Source: Paludibacter sp. (GTDB lineage Bacteria; Bacteroidota; Bacteroidia; Bacteroidales; Paludibacteraceae). Taken from it: DNA of 64,000 nt. The notes beneath the pieces are model-generated. The model was not told where the DNA came from. It was given only the letters and a program-made list of their open reading frames with translations, and did no database searches. Both the position numbers and the translations under genes were made by a program. This document shows, piece after piece, positions 17,827 to 24,945 of this stretch. Within the stretch, counting starts at the first letter, position 1; each line of letters begins with the position of its first letter. The stretch spans positions 404,876 through 468,875 of the forward strand of contig JAQTTH010000002.1 of NCBI GenBank assembly GCA_028710895.1, written 5' to 3'.

Positions 17827-18816
17827 TCATTGGAAATTTTCTACAGTTTCCAGAAACGCATGTATATTAGCTTCGGGCACATGTGGTGGCAAATCGCAAC
17901 CGCTTGAAATCACAAAGTTTTTGTGTTTTCCCACTTTAGCGAGTAAAGCTTTTGTCTCAATTTTCACGGAACTTACACTTCCTTGTTTGAAAACACCCAC
18001 CGGATTCAGATTGCCCAACACCAGAATGTCTGAGGGACATTCGTTCAATACCCCTTCCATGTCGATGGCGTTTCCAAAATGTAAAGCTTTTGCTCCGCTG
18101 GCTACCATAGCTTGTGTGCAATGTCCGGTATTGCCGCAATTGTGCAAAATTACAGTAAACGTATCATCCTGCACTGCCTCTACTATTTGTTTCACAAAAT
18201 CGGTAGAATAAATCAGGCAATCGTCGTTCGACAATAATCCTGCTGCCGGTTCTGCAATAACAACGCCTTGCGTACCTGTTGCTTTCAGCGCTTTGCAGTA
18301 ATTCACCAGGAACTCGGTACATTTTCCCAACAGTTGAAGAATAGCATCCGGTTCAATGTAAATGGCCACCATAATTTCCGACATATCAAACAGTCGACCC
18401 GCTAATGAAAACGGACCGATACAACCCGAAAAAAGTGGTTTGTCTATTCTTGCCTCTGCTGCCAGTTTATTGGCCAACAAATATTGTGGAATACGACCCG
18501 CTTCCAACGTAGGAACTTCCAATGCAGCAATCGATTCAGCATCGCTCAACAATCTGCCTGTTAGCGAAGGAATTTCGTCGTCAGGTAAATTCACCGCAGC
18601 ACCAAAAGCTTCAGCTTCAACGGTCAAATCCATAATGGATGAACAAGCCACTGTATTATAGTTTTCCGACAGATATTTGATGGCTTCAAAATGCACCTGT
18701 CCATCCGTCACAGCATCTTTCACTGTTTTGCCCAACGCTTCAATGCCCGGATGGGTCATAATGGGAAAAGCAAGAGTTTTCTCGCTTTCAAGAATCTGAT
18801 CTATAAATTGTTTCAT
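17827..18816 (-). CDS. UroD-fold corrinoid methyltransferase, MtaA/MtbA-like, with intact zinc site
   Basis: Cytoplasmic TIM-barrel protein of 329 residues from the uroporphyrinogen-decarboxylase superfamily, on the methyltransferase branch. The zinc-thiolate site of MtaA/MtbA-type methylcobamide methyltransferases is complete: HNCGNTGH (His225, Cys227) and SSGCDLPPHVP (Cys307). GNLNPVGVFKQG at about 268-279 matches the typical G-N-x-x-P segment. True heme-pathway UroD lacks this His-Cys...Cys pattern, so a heme role is unlikely. In characterised relatives the enzyme moves a methyl group between a corrinoid protein and a thiol (coenzyme M in archaea) or another acceptor. Bacteroidota are not known to use coenzyme M, so the partner here is open. 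Its ATG overlaps the stop codon of the corrinoid-protein gene by 4 bases (ATGA), strongly suggesting translational coupling and a functional pair. Confidence 0.85.
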   Translation of the reverse strand: MKQFIDQILESEKTLAFPIMTHPGIEALGKTVKDAVTDGQVHFEAIKYLSENYNTVACSSIMDLTVEAEAFGAAVNLPDDEIPSLTGRLLSDAESIAALEVPTLEAGRIPQYLLANKLAAEARIDKPLFSGCIGPFSLAGRLFDMSEIMVAIYIEPDAILQLLGKCTEFLVNYCKALKATGTQGVVIAEPAAGLLSNDDCLIYSTDFVKQIVEAVQDDTFTVILHNCGNTGHCTQAMVASGAKALHFGNAIDMEGVLNECPSDILVLGNLNPVGVFKQGSVSSVKIETKALLAKVGKHKNFVISSGCDLPPHVPEANIHAFLETVENFQ

Positions 18817-19484
18817 GCCGAAATTTTATCTAACCACACAATTCCTTCCTGCGGATTCTTTCCGTAACCATCGGCACCAATGGTAGCCGCAAAATCAGCT
18901 GAAAGTGGAGCACCACCAACGATTACCTTTGTTGACGGCGAAGCTGCTTTGATAGCATCAATTACCGGTTTCATATTTACCATGGTGGTAGTCAACAAGG
19001 CTGAAATACCCACAACAGCAGTTGGGTGTTGCTGAACAGCTTCAAGGAATTTTTCTGTTTTCACGTCAATGCCCAGGTCAATCACTTCCCAGCCGGCACC
19101 TTCTACCATCATGCCAAAAAGGTTTTTACCAATGTCGTGCAAATCACCGAAAACAGTTCCGAGAATAAAAACGCCTTTGCGTTGTACGGAACCGTTAGCA
19201 AAAAATGGTTTCAGATGCACCATAGATGCACCCATAGCCTTTGCCGAAAGCAACATCTGCGGAACAAATATTTTATTTTCCGTAAACTTCTGCCCAACTT
19301 TATTCATGGCAGTAATCAGCGCGTCATTCAAAATCTCAGTTGGCGTAACACCCGATTCCAATGCTTCTTTTGTAATTTCGTCTGCACCCGGCTGTCCTTT
19401 CATTTGAGGCGGATAAGGCGATGCCAAATTAATTTTTCCGAATTCTACACACTCGGATAGTTTTTCCAATAATTCTGAATTCAT
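18813..19484 (-). CDS. Corrinoid (B12-binding) methyl carrier protein, MtaC/MtbC-like
   Basis: A cytoplasmic 223-residue protein with the two-domain layout of methyltransferase corrinoid proteins. The N-terminal helical cap occupies about residues 1-90 and includes the family stretch KIFVPQMLLSAKAM. The Rossmann-type B12-binding domain follows, with the base-off signature D-x-H-x-x-G (Asp114, His116, Gly119 in GDLHDIGKNL) and the later GISALLTTTM and VIVGGAPLS segments. His116 would be the lower axial cobalt ligand. In known systems this protein carries the methyl group between a substrate-specific demethylase and a second methyltransferase. It is 32 bases downstream of the rhamnose transporter gene in the same direction and overlaps the MtaA-like gene by 4 bases. 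The role as methyl shuttle is well supported; the methyl donor is not known. Confidence 0.93.
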   Translation of the reverse strand: MNSELLEKLSECVEFGKINLASPYPPQMKGQPGADEITKEALESGVTPTEILNDALITAMNKVGQKFTENKIFVPQMLLSAKAMGASMVHLKPFFANGSVQRKGVFILGTVFGDLHDIGKNLFGMMVEGAGWEVIDLGIDVKTEKFLEAVQQHPTAVVGISALLTTTMVNMKPVIDAIKAASPSTKVIVGGAPLSADFAATIGADGYGKNPQEGIVWLDKISA

Positions 19485-19516
19485 ATTTATATTGTTTTTT
19501 ATCTTGGTTCTAAAAT

Positions 19517-20572
19517 CTATTTCATTATTTGCTCTCCATACCAGCTTCCGTACGATATAATGACGGATGAAGTGAGTAAAAGTACTAATGCAAAAATGAG
19601 TATATAGTATGTTCTTTTAGATACCTGTTTCCATTCTTTCATCAGCAGACCAACGCCGTAGCTAAAGAAAATCAACATGGACATGTGCAATACCCAACTG
19701 ATAAACTGGAAATTTCCCATGCGCACATGACCTAAGCCGTAAAAGAAGAACTGTCCGCACCACATTGTTCCTGCCAATGCCGACCACATGGTGTTTTTGG
19801 CGCGTTGTCCAACAGAAATACCGCTCGAAGCTGTGAATTCTTTCAACGATTTATCTTTAATTCCGGCAACGATAAACCAAATCAGGTTTACCAAAAAACA
19901 ACCGGCTGTGGAAACAATCAGTTTGGCATTTCCTTCAAATTCTCCCGCGCCGTGAAGTGCTGCCATATCGGCAATGGGTTTTCCGGTTTCCAACGAGATA
20001 TTGAAAACTGCAGATAATAATCCTCCGATAATGGCCAGGATTAAACCTGTTGTCATATTGAAATGAGCCGCATTTTTCAGTTCGCCCAGGTCTTTTTCTT
20101 TCCTGAAACCTGCCAATCCGATAAAGCATATCCCGAAAATGGCTATCACCATTCCAACCAAAACAATGCTGCTTCCCGGACGCATGAAATAATGCATTAC
20201 CTCACCGTGCAACAACAAGGGTGTCATGGTTCCCAGAATGGCCGAAAGTCCGATGCTGATGGAATAAGTCAATGAATAACCAATGTGTTTAATGGCAAAC
20301 CCAAACGACATACCACCAAATCCGTACACCGCACCGAGCCAGAATGCTCCCCAAAATGCAGAAGCCGGAGCTGTCTTCAAAATGAAGAAAAAATCGGGAA
20401 CTGTCAGATAACCAACCACCAGTGGCATAATAAGCCATGCAAAAGCAGACTGCACCAACCAAAATGTTCCCCAAGACCATTGCTTTGTTTTTTGGCTTGG
20501 TAAATAACAGGAAGAAGCCGAGGCGCCACCTACTGCATGAAAGAATGTTCCGAGAATTGGATTTGAATTCAT
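19517..20572 (-). CDS. rhaT: L-rhamnose/proton symporter RhaT
   Basis: Integral membrane sugar transporter of 351 residues, the usual size of RhaT. About ten hydrophobic helices are visible, with family features such as the start LGTFFHAVGGASASSCYLP, SWGTFWLVQSAFAW, FWGAFWLGAVYGFGGMSFG, SIGLSAILGTM and AGTMWCGQFFFYGLG. RhaT imports L-rhamnose, and in some bacteria L-lyxose, with protons. It lies 36 bases after rhaM and 32 bases before the corrinoid-protein gene, so rhamnose-type sugar import is tied to the methyl-transfer genes. No rhamnose isomerase, kinase or aldolase gene is present in the window, so the imported sugar must be processed by genes elsewhere, or the transported sugar is a rhamnose analogue such as a methylated 6-deoxyhexose (inference). 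Confidence 0.92.
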   Translation of the reverse strand: MNSNPILGTFFHAVGGASASSCYLPSQKTKQWSWGTFWLVQSAFAWLIMPLVVGYLTVPDFFFILKTAPASAFWGAFWLGAVYGFGGMSFGFAIKHIGYSLTYSISIGLSAILGTMTPLLLHGEVMHYFMRPGSSIVLVGMVIAIFGICFIGLAGFRKEKDLGELKNAAHFNMTTGLILAIIGGLLSAVFNISLETGKPIADMAALHGAGEFEGNAKLIVSTAGCFLVNLIWFIVAGIKDKSLKEFTASSGISVGQRAKNTMWSALAGTMWCGQFFFYGLGHVRMGNFQFISWVLHMSMLIFFSYGVGLLMKEWKQVSKRTYYILIFALVLLLTSSVIISYGSWYGEQIMK

Positions 20573-20608
20573 AATGTTATTTACAATTCGTTCATTTACA
20601 ATTTACCA

Positions 20609-20932
20609 TTAATCAATATGAAATATCTCCTCCATGTCAGCCCAAAATTCGCCAACATTACGTGTTTCAATGGGTTGCATAAGTGGTTTTACCACATCCC
20701 ACCAACGTTGTGTTTCTGCGTCGGCAGCCATGCGTGCCATATCGCTTTCAAAATCATCGCCGACATATTCAAAGTAAGCAAATAAGACTAAATCCTTTTT
20801 AAAAATGGAATAGTTCCGAATATTGCAAGCCGTTATCATTGCCAACACTCCCGGCCAAACGGCTGCGTGTTGTTTCACGTACTCGTCTGCACATTCGGGT
20901 CTGAGATGAATTATTTGTCCGAAACGTTTCAT
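20609..20932 (-). CDS. rhaM: L-rhamnose mutarotase RhaM
   Basis: A cytoplasmic 107-residue alpha+beta-barrel protein with the usual RhaM length and signature. It interconverts the alpha and beta anomers of L-rhamnose so that the isomerase receives the right form. YVKQHAAVWPGV places the conserved catalytic His at residue 22 and Tyr at 18, and the Trp pair of the active site is at 76-77 (RWWDVV). It is 36 bases before rhaT, with which it is probably co-transcribed. A second, exported relative is encoded at 27235-27903. The 28-bp palindrome at 20947-20974 lies directly upstream of its start and could affect its expression. Confidence 0.93.
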   Translation of the reverse strand: MKRFGQIIHLRPECADEYVKQHAAVWPGVLAMITACNIRNYSIFKKDLVLFAYFEYVGDDFESDMARMAADAETQRWWDVVKPLMQPIETRNVGEFWADMEEIFHID

Positions 20933-20946
20933 GTTTTTTTTATTGG

Positions 20947-20974
20947 GTATAGACGCACGGCCGTGCGTCTATAC
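20947..20974. repeat. Perfect 28-bp GC-rich palindrome
   Basis: The half-site GTATAGACGCACGG is followed immediately by its exact reverse complement CCGTGCGTCTATAC. It fills the gap between the UroD-fold gene stop (20974-20976) and the rhaM start, and stands out in AT-rich intergenic DNA. It looks like a dispersed, highly iterated palindromic element. Confidence 0.8.
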
Positions 20975-22011
20975 TAGTTTATAGCATTAAACATTGCCTC
21001 AATATTAGCCGGTGGAATATCGGGTAAAATAGCTTCGTGACTCGGTGAAATAATTAATCCGGTAGGGAACAGTTGTTTGAGTTCCTTTACTTTGGCTGTA
21101 ACTTGTTCCGGAGTACCATTCACCAACAAATGTTGTGCATCCACACCACCACAGAACGATGCTTTTCCTGTAAATCCGGTTTTCAAAGTCGGAGCATCCA
21201 TGTCCTGCGCCAAGGCCTGAATGGGGTGTATAGAATCGACACCTAAGTCAATCAAGTCCTGAATGATTGGATAAATAGATCCGCAGGAGTGGTGAATTAC
21301 TTTTAGTCCGTAGCTTTTGGCCTGATCAATCAGCTTTTTTGTTCCGGGGAAAACGTAAGTGCGCAATGAATCCGGATCAACCATCAAACCACACTGACTG
21401 CCAAAGTCGTTACCAATAAGCACTGCGTCCAGATAACCTTTAGTAGCTTCGTAAAAAATCTCATTCGCTTTCAGGTAAAAATCAGTAATCCGGTCAATCA
21501 CTGCCTGAAACATTTCGGGGTTCATTAGCATTACCATCAATGCTTTTTCCATGCCAAAGGCAGCACAAGCATCCTGAAAATGCGCACTCCACATCACACC
21601 CATACGGATGTAATCCTTGTTGGCGGCTTTTACCAATCGACGCGACTCTTCCACATCGAGATACAATGCCGGATCGGGCCATGGGAACGAATCCACGAGA
21701 ACCGGATCATCTATATCTTCAAAAAAACCGGGTGCGGTCAATGTCCGTTCATCGGGTTTGTCGTCGTGCGCCATTTTTGCAAATTTGAACGCACAGGCAA
21801 TATGGTTTGATGGAGGAAAGTTGTACGGAACTTCAATCGGATAAATATCGTCGTCGAGTTTGATTTTCAACTCGTCAACTGAATTCACCTGAAAATACCG
21901 AAGCAATTCAGTGACAGCCGACGGCACCGGCAAACCCAACCACGAAGCCGGACGATCAACCGGTTGGTTGGCAATTGTGGCAAAAAAACGTTCTTTATGA
22001 GTCATATTCAT
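20974..22011 (-). CDS. UroD-fold methyltransferase-like protein with His-Cys...His site
   Basis: Cytoplasmic TIM-barrel protein of 345 residues in the uroporphyrinogen-decarboxylase superfamily, beginning with the typical MTHKERFFATI segment. Two close starts exist (ATG 22011 and 22005). The metal-site region reads HHSCGSIYPII (His241, Cys243), then FCGGVDAQHLL, then SPSHEAILPDIPPANI, where the third ligand of MtaA-type enzymes (Cys) is replaced by His325. This pattern occurs in many UroD-like proteins of polysaccharide-degrading bacteria that have no assigned function. With the corrinoid protein in the same operon, a substrate-specific methyl-transfer or demethylation step is the best guess. 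It is one of three divergent UroD-fold paralogues here and is separated from rhaM by the 28-bp palindrome. Heme synthesis is unlikely from the context. Confidence 0.78.
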   Translation of the reverse strand: MNMTHKERFFATIANQPVDRPASWLGLPVPSAVTELLRYFQVNSVDELKIKLDDDIYPIEVPYNFPPSNHIACAFKFAKMAHDDKPDERTLTAPGFFEDIDDPVLVDSFPWPDPALYLDVEESRRLVKAANKDYIRMGVMWSAHFQDACAAFGMEKALMVMLMNPEMFQAVIDRITDFYLKANEIFYEATKGYLDAVLIGNDFGSQCGLMVDPDSLRTYVFPGTKKLIDQAKSYGLKVIHHSCGSIYPIIQDLIDLGVDSIHPIQALAQDMDAPTLKTGFTGKASFCGGVDAQHLLVNGTPEQVTAKVKELKQLFPTGLIISPSHEAILPDIPPANIEAMFNAIN

Positions 22012-22043
22012 TTACTATTTATTCATTTACCATTTACTATTTT

Positions 22044-22078
22044 CCCCTCTCATCAAGGAGAGGGGTTAGGGGTGAGGT
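22044..22078. repeat. Palindromic repeat element of the CCTAACCCCTCTCC type, copy 1
   Basis: Arms CCCCTCT (22044-22050) and AGAGGGG (22059-22065) form a short hairpin followed by TTAGGGGTGAGG, ending at the symporter stop codon. A related, oppositely oriented sequence lies just upstream of the same gene at 23648-23690. Confidence 0.5.
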
Positions 22079-23641
22079 CTAATTGAAGAAAAGATATAAC
22101 CCCACCATCACAATAATCAAAACAATCCACGAAGCCCAAACGGTTTTGGAAGTTGAGGGAAGTTTTTCCAATCCAAGTGTATTTTCAGAAACAGATTTGG
22201 TATCGAGTTTTGAAATAACAACTGTTGCAATAGCCAGAATGATAAATAAATAGAACGAAATCATCATAAAGTGTGGCCAGAAATGATATTGCTCAACCGG
22301 GAAAACCCACCAGTACAGCACCGCAATAGCAAGACAAAAAGCCGTTCCGGCAGTAAGAATGAGATTGACAGCACGCGGAGTGGTTTTTTTCCAGAATACA
22401 GCAAAAAGAAATACCACCGACATTGACGGTGCCAGAAATCCGAGTACCGACTGAAAAATATTAAAAAGATTCAAACCTTTGATGCTGTCGATAGCCAACG
22501 CCACAATCACCGAAATAATAGCGCTGAACACTGTCACCCAACGTCCTATTTTCACAATTTCCTGATTCGTCGCATTGGGTTTATTCTTTTTCAGATAAAT
22601 ATCCATGGTGTAAACGGTACTCACGGAGTTAAGTGATGAACCAATATTTCCAAGCAAAGCAGCCAATAGTACCACCACAATCAGTCCTTTCATACCATCC
22701 GGGAAAAGATTGGTTACCAACACCAGATAGGCCTCACTTGAATCTTTCAGATGCGGAAAAAGTACAAAACAAATGATGCCCGGCAGAATAAACAAAGGCA
22801 CATCCAGAATTTTCAACCAACCGATAAAGCTGGCACCCAATTGCCCTTGCTTCAGGCTCTTTGCACCCAAAACCGATTGCACCATCGACTGCTCCGTACA
22901 CCAAAACCACACACCCATAATCGGATAGCCCAGTATAATAGGCAGCCACGGAAAATCAGGGTCGGAGTTCGGTTGGAAAAGTTTCCAGTAATGAACCGGC
23001 GTAGCATGGTAAAGTCCGGTTAAACCGCCGACTTTCGAAAGTCCGATTAAAGTTAGCGTCAATGAAACCACAATCAACAAAATCATTTGAAAAACACTGG
23101 TGTAAGCAATGGCTTTCAGTCCGCCGGCAGCCGTCAGAATGGAAGCCAGCACCACCATGATAATCACGGACTCCCACATAGGAATACCCAAAATTTGTTT
23201 TACCAGAATGCCACCGGCAAATAAACCCAGCGACAGCCATGAAATTAGAATGGTAATCAATGTGTACCAGGCAAGCAAATAGCGGGTAGACTGTCCAAAG
23301 CGTTTGCCCATATATTCGGGCAAAGTAGACGCCTTAGCACCCAAATAGCGTGGGGCAAAAACAAATGCCAGCATCATGATAAACAGGAAAGCATACCATG
23401 CAAAATTCCCGGAAACGATTCCCGAACTATAACCGGCGCTTGCCGAAGCCAGCAACATGGATGGACCAACATTCGTTCCCCACATGGTAAGTCCGATAGC
23501 AAACCAACCCAGACTTTTGTTGGCCAAAAAAAGGTTGTCGTTTTTTTTCTTGGCCGTACTTGCCCAAATAGCGATTCCGAAAAGTATAACGATATATCCG
23601 ACAATCACGGAAATATCCAATGAATTAAGTGCGATTTTCAT
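22079..23641 (-). CDS. Sodium/solute symporter of the SSS (SGLT) family
   Basis: Membrane transporter of 520 residues with about 13-14 hydrophobic helices, the usual size of bacterial SGLT-type sugar symporters. Family landmarks include GWFAIGLTMWGTNVGPSMLL near residue 45, LGAKASTLPEYMGKRFG at about 105, and LLGNIGSSLNSVSTVYTMDI at about 325, which contains the conserved serine stretch of the sodium site region. It should import a sugar or small oligosaccharide with sodium. The gene lies between two UroD-fold genes in the reverse operon, so its substrate is probably a glycoside or sugar handled by the GH31 and methyl-transfer proteins (inference). A second transporter, RhaT, in the same operon implies two different substrates. 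Short palindromic repeats flank the gene on both sides. Confidence 0.9.
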   Translation of the reverse strand: MKIALNSLDISVIVGYIVILFGIAIWASTAKKKNDNLFLANKSLGWFAIGLTMWGTNVGPSMLLASASAGYSSGIVSGNFAWYAFLFIMMLAFVFAPRYLGAKASTLPEYMGKRFGQSTRYLLAWYTLITILISWLSLGLFAGGILVKQILGIPMWESVIIMVVLASILTAAGGLKAIAYTSVFQMILLIVVSLTLTLIGLSKVGGLTGLYHATPVHYWKLFQPNSDPDFPWLPIILGYPIMGVWFWCTEQSMVQSVLGAKSLKQGQLGASFIGWLKILDVPLFILPGIICFVLFPHLKDSSEAYLVLVTNLFPDGMKGLIVVVLLAALLGNIGSSLNSVSTVYTMDIYLKKNKPNATNQEIVKIGRWVTVFSAIISVIVALAIDSIKGLNLFNIFQSVLGFLAPSMSVVFLFAVFWKKTTPRAVNLILTAGTAFCLAIAVLYWWVFPVEQYHFWPHFMMISFYLFIILAIATVVISKLDTKSVSENTLGLEKLPSTSKTVWASWIVLIIVMVGLYLFFN

Positions 23642-23647
23642 GAAGTA

Positions 23648-23690
23648 CCTTACACCCTAACCTCTCTCCCTGAAGAAAAGGAATTATGGG
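23648..23690. repeat. CCTAACC-type repeat element, copy 2
   Basis: TACACCCTAACCTCTCTCCC at 23648 onward resembles the reverse complement of the element at 22044-22078 (CCTAACCCCTCTCC), but it is degenerate. Its hairpin is weak. Together the two copies bracket the symporter gene in opposite orientation. Confidence 0.35.
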
Positions 23691-23739
23691 TTGATTTAAA
23701 GTTAGTATTATTTAAAAAAATTAGATTTTCAATTTATAT

Positions 23740-23820
23740 CGCCGAAGGTTAATAACGGCGTATCCAAATATCATGCGAAGCATAAATATCGCGACCAACG
23801 GGAGCAAATATCAACGATAT
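23740..23820. other. Cluster of three small hairpins upstream of the symporter gene
   Basis: CGCCG/CGGCG (around 23740-23760), ATGC/GCAT (23773-23783) and ATATC/GATAT (23808-23820, overlapping the stop codon of the next gene) follow each other. On the reverse-strand mRNA they lie between the third UroD-fold gene and the symporter, where they could protect or process the transcript. Confidence 0.35.
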
Positions 23821-24866
23821 CGTTCCACGATTCGGATGGCTTGCTCAATCTCTTTTTCAGATTTGAAATTGACATTGATATGCAATCCCTGATTACCTAC
23901 ATTGTCAAGCAATGGTTCCAGTTCGTCCAACGTTACCCAATTCGCCATAATGGATTTTCCACCGGCCAGGATTTTCTTGTACAAATCGTACCACTGCGGA
24001 CTTCCACCCTGTGGCTGACCGTAACCCGGCGTCCATTGAATGGCATTCAGTTTTTCCATTTCCAGAATGGCATCCAGATGACGAATAGCATCTACCCCAT
24101 CGAGGTGATAAAGCGTATAATCAATTTTCTCGGTTTGTTCGCGGAGGAATGGCAGACAGAAAGTACGGTAGTCGTCTTCCGAAATCATAATGGATAAATC
24201 ACATTGCAATTTGGACACTTTGCCTGGCGCCCAAAGCGAGAAATAACAAAAGGCCATTTCGCCGTCAACATTTATAATGTCGTAAATGCGGTTGAACACG
24301 TCGAAGTACACTTCGTTCACCTTTTTCATCATTTCCAGTGTTCCGTCAGGATCCATAATCAAATCCATCAGAATATTATCGGAACCTTTCAGACTCGCCA
24401 ATACGTCGAGACCTTCCACCAAATCGGGGCAACCAACCATGTATTTTCCGTTGGCCTTGGCTTTGCAGGCTTTCAGTAAATCTTCATGAAGTTTCCAGCC
24501 TTTTTCGTCGAAAATAATCTGTCCGTCGAAGTTTGGTTTTTGGTGAATCCAAATCGTATCTTCACGTCCTTCGAGTTCCGAACCCAGAATAGCTGCCAGC
24601 GAACCCGGACCAAGTTGAGTGTTTGCCACCGGTAAAATATCAGCCAGGTATGAATTACGCGACATAGAATAATGTAAGAATTCTGATCGCCACTGAGCAT
24701 CGAACCACAACTGATTTAAATCTTTGGGGGACGATGGAGGTGAAACCAATTCATAGGGTAAACCCTCTTTTTCAAGATGTTCCCACATGGTCAGTACTAT
24801 TCCTTTACCATTCCACCAGTCGGTGTAATGCTTTTTCGTTTCAATAAAACTAGATTTCCAGGTCAT
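23811..24866 (-). CDS. UroD-fold protein without the cysteine zinc ligands
   Basis: Cytoplasmic TIM-barrel protein of the uroporphyrinogen-decarboxylase superfamily. ATG 24866 (MTWKSSFIE...) is chosen over ATG 24893, because the upstream codons fall in an inverted repeat and look non-coding; this gives 351 residues. Relatives are sometimes labelled as trimethylamine corrinoid protein 2, although no B12-binding motif is visible. Where the MtaA-like paralogue has the zinc ligands His-x-Cys, this protein reads TLYHLDGVDAIRHLD, and no late Cys motif is found. It may therefore bind a methylated substrate by a different mechanism, or have lost zinc chemistry. Landmarks are FDAQWRSEFLHYSMSR, VGCPDLVEGLDVLASLKGSD and AIQWTPGYGQPQGGSPQW. 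It lies between the GH31 and symporter genes. Its function is unassigned; a substrate-selecting role is inferred. Confidence 0.72.
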   Translation of the reverse strand: MTWKSSFIETKKHYTDWWNGKGIVLTMWEHLEKEGLPYELVSPPSSPKDLNQLWFDAQWRSEFLHYSMSRNSYLADILPVANTQLGPGSLAAILGSELEGREDTIWIHQKPNFDGQIIFDEKGWKLHEDLLKACKAKANGKYMVGCPDLVEGLDVLASLKGSDNILMDLIMDPDGTLEMMKKVNEVYFDVFNRIYDIINVDGEMAFCYFSLWAPGKVSKLQCDLSIMISEDDYRTFCLPFLREQTEKIDYTLYHLDGVDAIRHLDAILEMEKLNAIQWTPGYGQPQGGSPQWYDLYKKILAGGKSIMANWVTLDELEPLLDNVGNQGLHINVNFKSEKEIEQAIRIVERYR

Positions 24867-24879
24867 TTTGTTTGTTTTT

Positions 24880-24938
24880 AACCACATAGACACATAGTTA
24901 TCATAGAATTATTTTGTGTTCTATATGCCTATGTGGTT
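24880..24938. repeat. Inverted repeat between the GH31 and UroD-fold genes
   Basis: AACCACATAG (24880-24889) and CTATGTGGTT (24929-24938) are perfect 10-bp arms 39 bases apart. In the operon mRNA they would form a hairpin just before the preferred UroD-fold start. No U-tract follows. Confidence 0.5.
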
Positions 24939-24945
24939 CAATATT

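Noticed and set aside
19517..20932. Complete rhamnose catabolic operon
   Set aside because: Only uptake and mutarotase genes are present; no isomerase, kinase or aldolase of the rhamnose pathway is recognised in the window.
17827..24866. Heme-pathway uroporphyrinogen decarboxylases
   Set aside because: Zinc-site motifs of the methyltransferase branch, or their absence, and the corrinoid-protein neighbours do not fit HemE; three copies would also be unusual.
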